A stretch of DNA of 8,034 bases from Desulfurococcales archaeon. GTDB lineage: Archaea; Thermoproteota; Thermoprotei_A; Sulfolobales; Fervidicoccaceae. Position numbers and translations under genes: made by a program. The notes under the pieces are model-generated. The model made no database searches. It was not told the origin of the DNA and was given only the letters and a program-made list of their open reading frames with translations. This document shows positions 1 to 6,491 of the stretch, in pieces; position 1 is the stretch's first letter, and each line of letters begins with the position of its first letter. Where the stretch lies: contig JALTXS010000206.1 of the NCBI GenBank assembly GCA_027048265.1, forward strand, positions 1 through 8,034, in the 5' to 3' direction.

Positions 1-1124
1 TCCATACCCCCCCGTCCCCTGATAACAAGCGTCTCGCCTCCCTCAACCCAGGCCTCCACCCCGAGCCTACCCAAGTTGTCTACAATGTTCTCAAGGCGGT
101 CGCTCTCCTTGTACCTCAAGTGACCCACTCCCCTTAACCTAGAAACCCCCCGGGCGAACGCTGCCAGGACACTGAATACGGGTACCAGGTCCGGGGTGTC
201 CCCCATATCCGCCTCAATGGCCTCCAGCACCCCCGTCCCCCTTACAATAATTCTATCCCCCTGGAACCTAAGCACGGCCCCCATACTACCAAGATAGTCA
301 ACAACCCTCCGGTCCCCCTGCACATCACCCGGGTCAAGGCCCCTGACCTCTACACCGCCCAATAGAGCCCCCGCAGCCAGGAGGAAGGCAGCCGAAGAGT
401 AGTCGCCCGGCACTCGGAGGGAGCCGGGGGAGGAGTATTGGCCACGGGGTACAAGGACGAGCCCCTCCCCGCTTTCCTCCACCGCGACCTCCACGCCGAA
501 CCTAGCCATGACAAGCCGGGTCATGTCAACATAGGGCCTCGACCTCACCCTCCCCCTCACCATAACACGGAACCCGTGGAACCCGCCCAGCAGGAGCAGG
601 CTGGAGACAAACTGGCTGCTCACCCCCCCGTCAACAACAGCCTCTTCCACACCCTCACGCACAGGGCCCCTCACCGCCACAGGAGGCGTCCCACCGCTGT
701 CAACAACCTCGACTCCCAGGCGCCTGAGCGCCCTGCTTAGGGGGGCCACGGGCCTCCTGTTAAGGCTCCCATTGCCGTAAAGCACAACAGCTTTGTCACA
801 CGCCGCGGCGGCCCCCATACCCAGCCTCAGGGTGGTACCCGAGCCCCTGCAGTAGCACCAGGGCCTCCTCACCCGTGGGCCCCGGGAGGCGACAATGAGC
901 CTGTCCCCAGACACCTTGACCCGGGCGCCTAAGGCTCTAGCGAGGGAGACTGTGGCCAGGGTGTCGCTCGAGATAAGGGTGTTTTCCACAACAGTCACGC
1001 CCCCCGCGTAGAGGCTGGCAAACACCGCCCGGTGAGTGTAGCTCTTAGAAGGAGGGGCATCGACCACCCCACCTCTCCAGTCCCTAGCAGGGTGTACTAC
1101 CACGCTACCGTGCTTGGCTCCCAT
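1..1124 (-). CDS. aroA: EPSP synthase (3-phosphoshikimate 1-carboxyvinyltransferase), 3' end cut off by the window
   Basis: This enzyme joins shikimate 3-phosphate and phosphoenolpyruvate to give EPSP, step 6 of the shikimate pathway, in the cytoplasm. I translated 374 codons without a stop; the family is usually about 420-430 residues, so roughly 50 C-terminal residues lie outside the window, including the expected DHRMAM-like segment. Visible motifs are PSKSYTHR at residues 25-32 (Lys27, Ser28 and Arg32 bind substrates), GSGTTLRL at 94-101 (PEP/glyphosate loop), Arg124, SSQF at 169-172, RPYVDMT at 196-202, GDYSSAA at 240-246, DTPD with the probable catalytic base Asp312, and KESDR at 339-343. 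Through about residue 172 the numbering equals that of E. coli AroA. The ATG at 1124 is the only plausible start: an in-frame stop sits just upstream and GAGGGGTG (1129-1136) provides a ribosome site. It begins 10 nt after the shikimate kinase stop, so it belongs to the same operon. Pro101 of the E. coli enzyme is Leu here. Confidence 0.97.
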   Translation of the reverse strand, partial: MGAKHGSVVVHPARDWRGGVVDAPPSKSYTHRAVFASLYAGGVTVVENTLISSDTLATVSLARALGARVKVSGDRLIVASRGPRVRRPWCYCRGSGTTLRLGMGAAAACDKAVVLYGNGSLNRRPVAPLSRALRRLGVEVVDSGGTPPVAVRGPVREGVEEAVVDGGVSSQFVSSLLLLGGFHGFRVMVRGRVRSRPYVDMTRLVMARFGVEVAVEESGEGLVLVPRGQYSSPGSLRVPGDYSSAAFLLAAGALLGGVEVRGLDPGDVQGDRRVVDYLGSMGAVLRFQGDRIIVRGTGVLEAIEADMGDTPDLVPVFSVLAAFARGVSRLRGVGHLRYKESDRLENIVDNLGRLGVEAWVEGGETLVIRGRGGM

Positions 1125-1134
1125 GCCCCACCCC

Positions 1135-2031
1135 TCACACTAGGACGGTTCGGGTCACCCACATACCCAGGCTTCGCAGGTCCTCCTCCAGACCCTCGAG
1201 GCCCTTGCCCACCGCGAAGAACCCCGGGCCCTTCCCCGTTATGCCAGCGGCCTTCACCTCCCCGTGTTCGAGGGCTCTCTCAATGAGCTCCCCTCCCTCC
1301 CCCGTGATTATAGAGGTCAGTACGCCGTTCAACATCATTGCCTCCAGCCACCTTCCCGCGAGAGCCAGCCGGTGGGCCGCGCGGTAGAGCGGTGCATGGC
1401 GACGGTACTCCCCCGGGTCCACGCCCTCGATGGGCCTGCCCACGCCCCCGTGGGCCACAACGGCATCCAGGCCCCCTGGGGAGAAGCGCTTCAGGAGCTC
1501 CAGGGAGTGGTTGTCCGTCACAACAACCCCCATGCCGAGCGTGGCCAGGGCATCATCGAAAGCCCCCGTTATACTCAGACCCATCTCCCTCGAAACAAGC
1601 GCCACAAGCCTCGCCACCTCCACGGGCCCCAGGCCCGCGTCCAGCGCATTGGATAGGCCCCTCGCCAGGCAGGTGAGGAGGGCGCTACTGCTCTTGAGAC
1701 CAGCCTCCGCTGGGAACTCTGAGAACCAGTCAACCCGGGCTAGGAAAACGCCCCCCATATCAAGCACTTCGAGGACGACGCTGATAACCCGCTCCACAGC
1801 CCCCGCAACCCTTCCCGAGACCTTGAAGGGCCTTCCCAGAACCCGGGAGGTAAGTGGACCTGCTACAACTCTGGCTCTCCTCTCCCCTTCCGATGCCCTA
1901 CATAGGTGGAGGCTGCACTCCATGCCAAGACTCAGTCCAACCGCTCCCCCCAGGCCCGTGCCAATGGCGTTCACAACGCTGAGGGCCGCATGGGCCCTCC
2001 CCTCTGCCTCGAGGCACTCGCCCACCCTCAC
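1135..2031 (-). CDS. aroK: Archaeal shikimate kinase (GHMP kinase family)
   Basis: This enzyme phosphorylates shikimate with ATP (step 5). The 298-residue protein is of the archaeal type, which belongs to the GHMP (galacto/homoserine/mevalonate) kinase superfamily and is unrelated to bacterial P-loop AroK. An N-terminal segment has VVNAIGTGLGGAVGL (residues 19-33), typical of this family. The ATP-binding GHMP motif is GLKSSSA at 111-117. TGAFDDA at 155-161 is characteristic of archaeal shikimate kinases. The C-terminal glycine-rich motif AAGITGKGPGFF lies near 261-272. The start is GTG at 2031, whose last two bases share a GTGA junction with the aroE stop; GGAGGGGG at 2039-2046 is a suitable Shine-Dalgarno site 7 nt upstream. 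A second GTG two codons later is an alternative start. The position between aroE and aroA separates it from homologous GHMP kinases such as homoserine or mevalonate kinase. Confidence 0.96.
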   Translation of the reverse strand: MRVGECLEAEGRAHAALSVVNAIGTGLGGAVGLSLGMECSLHLCRASEGERRARVVAGPLTSRVLGRPFKVSGRVAGAVERVISVVLEVLDMGGVFLARVDWFSEFPAEAGLKSSSALLTCLARGLSNALDAGLGPVEVARLVALVSREMGLSITGAFDDALATLGMGVVVTDNHSLELLKRFSPGGLDAVVAHGGVGRPIEGVDPGEYRRHAPLYRAAHRLALAGRWLEAMMLNGVLTSIITGEGGELIERALEHGEVKAAGITGKGPGFFAVGKGLEGLEEDLRSLGMWVTRTVLV

Positions 2032-2921
2032 CCCTGGGCCCCCTCCAGGAAGTCCAGAGCGTACCTCCTAAGCGCGTGGACCTCGGCCTCCAGGCCAGTC
2101 CATATCCTGATGTTCTCACGGGCCTGCCACACGAGCATGCAGAGGCCATCCACGACCACCGCCCCCGCCTCCATAGCAGCGCGCACCAGGGGGGTGACTA
2201 CCGGGTTGTAAACCATGTCAAATACAAACAGGCCCGAATGTAGCAAGGAGGGCTCCACAGGCATCCTGCCAGGGTAAGCGTATGAGCCCAGGGGGGTTGC
2301 GTTGACCAGGAGACCCGCACCCTCCAAGGACCCCCTATCCCTCAGCACGCCCTCCTCCACAAGATGGGTCTTAACGCACCTTCCCCACCCCCGGGTCTCC
2401 GCGTGCTCCTTGAAGCCCCTCAGCCTATCAGGGCTCCTGCCATATACGTGTATATCGCAGGATAGCCCCCTCTCCACAAGAGCATAGGCCGCAGCCCTCG
2501 CAGCCCCACCCGCCCCGACTATGACGCTCCTCTCCCTCTCAGGAGCCCCCGCCATCTCCAGCAGGGGTTCCACAAAGCCCAGCCAGTCGGTGTTGGTCCC
2601 CCACAGCCTCCCCTCACCCGCCTTTACAGTGTTGACAGCGCCTATGTCCATCGCAACTGTATCGGCTTCGTCGAGGAGCCCTAGCACGGTCTCCTTGTAG
2701 GGTATCGTTACGTTGAACCCCCTGAGCCCCGCACGAGCCTCCTCCAAGAACCGGGGCACAAGGTCTCGGTCGGGGAGCTCGCAGACTCCATACCTAAGTC
2801 CTAGTCCCCTCTCCTCGAAGAACCGGTTATAGATGGAGGGGCTTGCGCTTCCCCTCACCGGGTGCCCCACTATACAGTAATCCACGCCACCTGGAACTAG
2901 ACGAGCCCCAGAGCCCTCCAT
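2028..2921 (-). CDS. aroE: Shikimate dehydrogenase (NADP-type)
   Basis: This enzyme reduces 3-dehydroshikimate to shikimate (step 4). The 297-residue length is close to the family norm of about 270-290. The substrate-binding N-terminal domain has SASPS at residues 25-29, NVTIPYKE at 70-77 with the catalytic Lys76, GAVNTV at 94-99 and TNTDWLGF at 109-116 with the catalytic Asp112. The Rossmann domain has GAGGAAR at 136-142 and GRSPDR at 161-166. The latter corresponds to the NRTxxR loop that favours NADP, here with Gly in place of Asn. NATPLGS and a C-terminal DGLCMLVWQA segment are also typical. The ATG at 2921 is preceded by GGAGATGA (2929-2936), a good match to the archaeal Shine-Dalgarno sequence, 7 nt away. 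This start makes the gene overlap the end of aroD by 25 nt. The stop forms the GTGA junction with aroK. Confidence 0.97.
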   Translation of the reverse strand: MEGSGARLVPGGVDYCIVGHPVRGSASPSIYNRFFEERGLGLRYGVCELPDRDLVPRFLEEARAGLRGFNVTIPYKETVLGLLDEADTVAMDIGAVNTVKAGEGRLWGTNTDWLGFVEPLLEMAGAPERERSVIVGAGGAARAAAYALVERGLSCDIHVYGRSPDRLRGFKEHAETRGWGRCVKTHLVEEGVLRDRGSLEGAGLLVNATPLGSYAYPGRMPVEPSLLHSGLFVFDMVYNPVVTPLVRAAMEAGAVVVDGLCMLVWQARENIRIWTGLEAEVHALRRYALDFLEGAQG

Positions 2922-3622
2922 GCCCCAATCATCTCCCAGTCACTCACCTGACCCGGGGCCGCTGGTGAGAGGCCTGCGGGGTAGACGTAGGTAAAGGGGG
3001 CCCCAAGCCAGGGAGCCATTATACGAGAAGCCCTCCCCCAGGGGCCCATATTGAAGGCTATAACCCTGCCCGGCCACAGGGCGTTCGCCCTGAGAACGGG
3101 CCCATTGTCCACTGGGCTACCCGCAGTGTAGACCCTCTTGTAGATGACCCTATCCAGCCCCTCCACCTCGTTGATACGGGGCCCCGGGACCTCCCTTGGA
3201 GGAGGTCCGCCGCTGTGGCTGGATATTATGAGCCCAACCAGGCCCCTGGACACAGTTCTCCTCAGCCAACCTGGTAGCGTTTGGGGGCTTTTCTCGAAAA
3301 GGGCCTCCTCTAGGTCAACCCAGCTGGCCCCCGCCTCCAAAGTTTTTTCTAGGAGCCCGAGCTTCTCCTCTAGGCCACCCTTGTATCTCCCCCCCTCACT
3401 CCTCTCCCGGAGCGTTGCTATGACTGTCTTGCCCTCCCTAGCGAGGAGTCTTATTAGGGAAATGGTCTTCTCAACATCCATTCCCTCCAGGAGCAGGTCC
3501 AGCCTCACCTCCACGTAGCGGGCGGGGGTGGCGAGCCCCCCCTGCATTGCAAGCTCCGGGTTACCTACCGCTAGGCTAGCACAGAGCCTTTCAGCTGCTC
3601 TACCAGGGCCTTCCTCAGCCAA
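2897..3622 (-). CDS. aroD: Type I 3-dehydroquinate dehydratase
   Basis: This enzyme removes water from 3-dehydroquinate to give 3-dehydroshikimate (step 3) through a Schiff base. The 241-residue TIM-barrel protein shows EVRLD at 38-42, R72 followed by EGG at 76-78, SSHSGG at 134-139 with the catalytic His136, the Schiff-base lysine Lys162 in YKRVY, NMGPWGRASR at 191-200 and APGQ at 222-225. These match the E. coli/Salmonella residues Glu46-Arg48, Arg82, Glu86, His143, Lys170, Arg213 and Gln236. The residue after the catalytic His is Ser, where many homologues have Asp or Asn. The start is TTG at 3622, supported by GAGGGTGA (3630-3637) 7 nt upstream. No ATG, GTG or TTG follows until codon 26, which would delete the first barrel strand. 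This start overlaps the end of aroB by 52 nt, the longest overlap in the operon. Confidence 0.96.
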   Translation of the reverse strand: MAEEGPGRAAERLCASLAVGNPELAMQGGLATPARYVEVRLDLLLEGMDVEKTISLIRLLAREGKTVIATLRERSEGGRYKGGLEEKLGLLEKTLEAGASWVDLEEALFEKSPQTLPGWLRRTVSRGLVGLIISSHSGGPPPREVPGPRINEVEGLDRVIYKRVYTAGSPVDNGPVLRANALWPGRVIAFNMGPWGRASRIMAPWLGAPFTYVYPAGLSPAAPGQVSDWEMIGAWRALGLV

Positions 3623-4659
3623 CTCAGGCTCACCCTCTCCACCACTATGTCGCCAGGCTTCCTTATCAGGGGGAGCAGGAGCTCGTCCCCCCTCCGCTTC
3701 TTATCCCCCCCAATGTGCCGGGCAACCTCCTCCGCCTCCACTCTCGCGTATGTGGGAAGCCCATAAGCAGAGAGGAGGTACTCGAGCCTCTCCACAACCC
3801 TCTTATCGGTCCCCACGAGGCCCCCTGCTATGATGGTCTCCCCCACTAGCCCCACTGACACGGCGCTTCCATGGGGCACCCGGTAGCCTGAGGCCCTCTC
3901 AAGGGCATGTGCAATAGTATGACCCAGGTTCAGCACCACCCTCAGACCCCGGGTCTCCCAGGGGTCTCTGGAGACCACCTCCATCTTCACGCGGGCGCTC
4001 TCTCCCAGCACGCGGGCCAGGAGCCCCGCGTCCCGTCTCCCGGCCAGCCTATCAGCGCCCTCCTCTAGCAGCGAGAGGAGGCTCCCGCCTTGTATGAACC
4101 CGTGCTTCACGATCTCAGCGAACCCCTGCCTGAAGCTCTCATCGTCCTGGCTTGTGGAGAGGAGGGGGTCGATGGCGACCACCGTGGGGGGATGGAAGCT
4201 GCCTATCAGGTTCTTCCCCCCCAGGTTGATCCCCGTCTTCCCCCCCAGACCCGCGTCAGCTTGGGCTAGGAGGGTTGTGGGAACGCTGGCGAAGCCAATG
4301 CCGCGCATGTATATGGAGGCGGCGAACCCCACGGTGTCAAGGAGGCTCCCCCCACCCATGCCCACTAGCAGGGAGGCGCGTGTGAGTTCCTCGGCCTGCA
4401 TCCTATCGAGTATACCTAGGAGCCCCTCGAGACCCTTCATTTCCTCGCCCGCCCTGACCCTCTCAAGGGCAACTCTGGGTATCTTCTCGCCAAGCGAAGA
4501 CGCTACCGCTTCGACGCTTTCTGGGGGCACGTTCCCGTCATACACTAGCAAGGCCCTGTCGGGAACACCTTCCAGGAGCTCGCCTAGCCTGGCCGAGGCA
4601 CCCACGCCCACGACTACCCTTGACTTCCAGCTGCGCGTCAGGGTATAAGTCTCATCCAA
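3571..4659 (-). CDS. aroB: 3-dehydroquinate synthase
   Basis: This enzyme converts DAHP to 3-dehydroquinate (step 2), using bound NAD and a divalent metal. The 362-residue length fits the family. Visible features are the NAD-binding GMGGGSLLD at 100-108, then [19 protein letters not shown] at 125-143 and [11 protein letters not shown] at 148-158. GFAEIVKHG at 179-187 supplies metal ligand Glu182 and Lys185. LGHTIAHA at 245-252 supplies metal ligand His247 and the catalytic-site His251, and HG at 263-264 gives the third ligand, His263. The spacing His247-His251-His263 equals that of His271-His275-His287 in the Aspergillus nidulans enzyme. The start is TTG at 4659 with GAGGGAG at 4665-4671 upstream. 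It overlaps the DAHP synthase end by 22 nt. A GTG at codon 17 is possible but would remove the first beta strand, so I keep the TTG. Confidence 0.97.
   Translation of the reverse strand: MDETYTLTRSWKSRVVVGVGASARLGELLEGVPDRALLVYDGNVPPESVEAVASSLGEKIPRVALERVRAGEEMKGLEGLLGILDRMQAEELTRASLLVGMGGGSLLDTVGFAASIYMRGIGFASVPTTLLAQADAGLGGKTGINLGGKNLIGSFHPPTVVAIDPLLSTSQDDESFRQGFAEIVKHGFIQGGSLLSLLEEGADRLAGRRDAGLLARVLGESARVKMEVVSRDPWETRGLRVVLNLGHTIAHALERASGYRVPHGSAVSVGLVGETIIAGGLVGTDKRVVERLEYLLSAYGLPTYARVEAEEVARHIGGDKKRRGDELLLPLIRKPGDIVVERVSLSWLRKALVEQLKGSVLA
3630..3637 (-). promoter_or_regulatory. Shine-Dalgarno site that decides the aroD TTG start
   Basis: GAGGGTGA on the minus strand lies 7 nt before the TTG at 3622, within the aroB coding sequence. 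Because no other start codon occurs in the next 25 codons, it supports the TTG and therefore the 52-nt aroB/aroD overlap. Confidence 0.65.
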
Positions 4660-5435
4660 CGGAGCTCCCTCATCAGCTCCTCGAACAACTCGGGCGTCAG
4701 CTGCTGGTCCTTATCCGAGAGGGCCTTCTCGGGCCAGGGGTGGACTTCCACGATAAGACCATCCGCTCCCGCGGCCATGCCCGCCTTCGCTAGGGGAATG
4801 ACGAGATTCCTCCTCCCCGCGGGGTGGCTGGGGTCCACGAGTATGGGGAGGTGGCTTCTCTCTTTAACCACGGGCACGGCCGAGACGTCTAGGGTGAATC
4901 GGGTTGAGTTCTCGAAGGTCCTTATCCCCCTCTCCACCAGCATGACCCTCTCGTTCCCCCCGGCGAGCACGTACTCGGCGGCGTGAAGCAGCTCGTCCAC
5001 AGTGTTCCCAAAGCCCCTCTTAAGGAGGACGGGCTTCTCGCTCCTGCCGACCCTCCGGAGCAGCTCGAAGTTCTGCATGTTCCTCGCGCCAATCTGTATC
5101 GCATCGGCATACTCCTCGACTAGAGGCACCTGCTCGGGCGACAGGGCCTCCGTTACCACGGGCATGCCGAACCTGTCTCCCGCCTCCCTGAGGAGCTCTA
5201 GGCCCTTCTCTCCCAGCCCCTGGAAGCTGTAGGGGCTGGTGCGAGGCTTGAAGGCGCCCCCACGTAGCATGTGGGCTCCAGCCCTCTTGAGCCTCTCCGC
5301 AATAGTCATCATCTGCTCCCGGCTCTCGACGCTGCAGGGTCCCGCGATTACCACGGGCTCCTCGCCCACGCGTACTCCCTTGACCTCGAAGACTGTTTTC
5401 TCCCTATGCTCCCTAGAGGCTAGCTTAAGACCCAT
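4638..5435 (-). CDS. aroF: DAHP synthase (3-deoxy-7-phosphoheptulonate synthase), type I-beta, no regulatory domain
   Basis: This enzyme condenses phosphoenolpyruvate with erythrose 4-phosphate to DAHP, the committed step of the shikimate pathway. The 265-residue protein is a single TIM-barrel domain of the I-beta group shared with KDO8P synthase. Motifs are AGPCSVES at residues 31-38, [16 protein letters not shown] at 58-73, [13 protein letters not shown] at 114-126, LVDPSHPAG at 199-207 and [12 protein letters not shown] at 230-241. The four metal ligands are Cys34, His204, Glu230 and Asp241, with the spacing known for Thermotoga DAHP synthase. There is no N-terminal ferredoxin-like (ACT-like) domain and no C-terminal chorismate mutase, as in the unregulated Pyrococcus furiosus enzyme, so feedback inhibition by aromatic amino acids is not expected. 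The ATG at 5435 has the best ribosome site in the window and overlaps the transketolase stop by 11 nt. aroG is an equally possible name. Confidence 0.97.
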   Translation of the reverse strand: MGLKLASREHREKTVFEVKGVRVGEEPVVIAGPCSVESREQMMTIAERLKRAGAHMLRGGAFKPRTSPYSFQGLGEKGLELLREAGDRFGMPVVTEALSPEQVPLVEEYADAIQIGARNMQNFELLRRVGRSEKPVLLKRGFGNTVDELLHAAEYVLAGGNERVMLVERGIRTFENSTRFTLDVSAVPVVKERSHLPILVDPSHPAGRRNLVIPLAKAGMAAGADGLIVEVHPWPEKALSDKDQQLTPELFEELMRELRWMRLIP

Positions 5436-6402
5436 TACCTCCCCTCACCTCCTCAAGAACCCTCTTGGCAACCCACCTGGGCGTTAGCCTGAAAAACTCC
5501 AAGACTTCCCAGTAGTCCCGCGCGGCTGTGCCGAACCTCTCCACAACCCCGAGCCTCAGCAGGGGGGGTACTGACCGGGGGTTCGCGGAGAAGGCCTCGG
5601 CCAAGGCGGATCCCAGGCCCCCTATGACATTGTGCTCCTCCAGGCTCACGGCGAGGGCCGTCCCCCGAGCCATATCCACCACCCTGGGGCTCAGGGGCTT
5701 GAGGGTGTGGACATCCACAACACCCGCCCCAACCCCGGCCTCGCCCAGCAGCTTGGAGGCCATAACCGCCACACCCACCATGGGACCCGTGGCGAATAAA
5801 ACAACATCTCCTCCCTCGACAACCACCTGGGGTTCCCCCAGCTTGAGCAGACGCGCTTCCTCCCCCGTGTAGACGGGGATGGCATTGTCCCTCCCCAGCC
5901 TCATGTAGGCGGGCCCCCGGTGGCTCTTGACCAGATGCCTCAAGAGAACCCTCGTAGCCTCAGCGTCCGCGGGCGAGACTATGGTCATGCCCGGTATCCC
6001 CCGGAGGGCCGCGACGTCCTCCAGGGCCTGGTGGGAGGCGCCATCACCTATGGGGGAGAGACCCGCGTGAGTCCCCACGAGCTTGACATTCAAGCGGTCC
6101 CTTGCAACGGTGTTCCGTATCTGTTCCCAGGCCCTGAGCAGGAACACGGCGAAGGTCGACGCCAGGGGCTTCTTGCCCGCGATGGCCAGCCCGGCGGCCG
6201 TGGAGACCATGTCCTGCTCGCTGATCCCCACGTTGATGAACCTCTGGGGGAACCTCTCCGCGAAAGCACGCGTGCCCGTGGAGCGCTGGAGGTCCGCGTC
6301 CAGGACCACCAGGTCGGGCTCCTCCTCCCCCAGGGCCACGAGTTCTTGGGAGAAGGCTTTTCGGAAGCTCTCCAGTCTCTTCTCTACACCAATGGCTCTC
6401 AC
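5425..6402 (-). CDS. tkt: Transketolase, C-terminal subunit
   Basis: This is the pyrimidine-binding and C-terminal half of a two-gene transketolase, a form found in many archaea and some bacteria. With the N-terminal half it transfers two-carbon units using thiamine diphosphate; here the useful product is probably erythrose 4-phosphate for DAHP synthase. The 325-residue protein has [10 protein letters not shown] at 56-65 with the conserved catalytic Glu62 that activates the cofactor. It also has [15 protein letters not shown] at 111-125 and a C-terminal transketolase domain containing FATGPMVG and [12 protein letters not shown]. The start is GTG at 6402. It has AAGGGTGA at 6409-6416 upstream, and a TGA in the same frame within that site rules out a longer protein. 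It lies 89 nt after the N-terminal gene. A related DXP synthase or dehydrogenase E1-beta is less likely because no E1-type or DXS-specific context is present. Confidence 0.95.
   Translation of the reverse strand: MRAIGVEKRLESFRKAFSQELVALGEEEPDLVVLDADLQRSTGTRAFAERFPQRFINVGISEQDMVSTAAGLAIAGKKPLASTFAVFLLRAWEQIRNTVARDRLNVKLVGTHAGLSPIGDGASHQALEDVAALRGIPGMTIVSPADAEATRVLLRHLVKSHRGPAYMRLGRDNAIPVYTGEEARLLKLGEPQVVVEGGDVVLFATGPMVGVAVMASKLLGEAGVGAGVVDVHTLKPLSPRVVDMARGTALAVSLEEHNVIGGLGSALAEAFSANPRSVPPLLRLGVVERFGTAARDYWEVLEFFRLTPRWVAKRVLEEVRGGNGS
5445..5454 (-). promoter_or_regulatory. Perfect Shine-Dalgarno site for DAHP synthase
   Basis: The minus strand reads GAGGAGGTGA, a full match to the archaeal anti-Shine-Dalgarno sequence at the 16S rRNA 3' end. 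It lies 9 nt before the ATG at 5435 and entirely within the last codons of the transketolase C-terminal gene. It fixes the DAHP synthase start and suggests strong, coupled initiation at the committed step. Confidence 0.8.
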
Positions 6403-6491
6403 GGCTTCTCACCCTTAGATGCGATTCTTCCCGTTGCTACCGAGAAATTGAGAAAGGAGAGCGGGGTCTCTTCCCGGGCTTCTACCCCTCC
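6403..6491 (-). other. 89-nt spacer between the two transketolase genes
   Basis: This is the largest gap inside the operon. It ends in the ribosome site AAGGGTGA (6409-6416) for the C-terminal gene. The middle has a pyrimidine-rich run on the minus strand (CTCTCCTTTCTCAATTTCTC), but I see no TATA box or convincing terminator hairpin, so both halves are probably on one transcript. Confidence 0.5.

Noticed and set aside
438..1286. Plus-strand frames at 438-740 and 1032-1286
   Set aside because: Both lie antisense to EPSP synthase, whose minus-strand frame is open throughout with conserved motifs; the plus-strand products are Pro/His/Arg-rich with no domain.
1430..2071. Plus-strand open frame of 213 codons
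   Set aside because: It is antisense to shikimate kinase and rich in Ser/Arg/Pro without family features; it is a shadow of the codon bias of the real gene.
4094..4648. Plus-strand open frame of 184 codons
   Set aside because: It is wholly antisense to aroB, its translation is low-complexity Ser/Pro/Arg-rich, and it has no recognisable domain. Long antisense frames are common in GC-rich archaeal DNA and were over-annotated in early crenarchaeal genomes.
6441..6485. Possible GGGGT...ACCCC hairpin between the transketolase halves
   Set aside because: The stem is only about 5 bp with a 16-nt loop and no following T-run, so it is not credible as a terminator or riboswitch.
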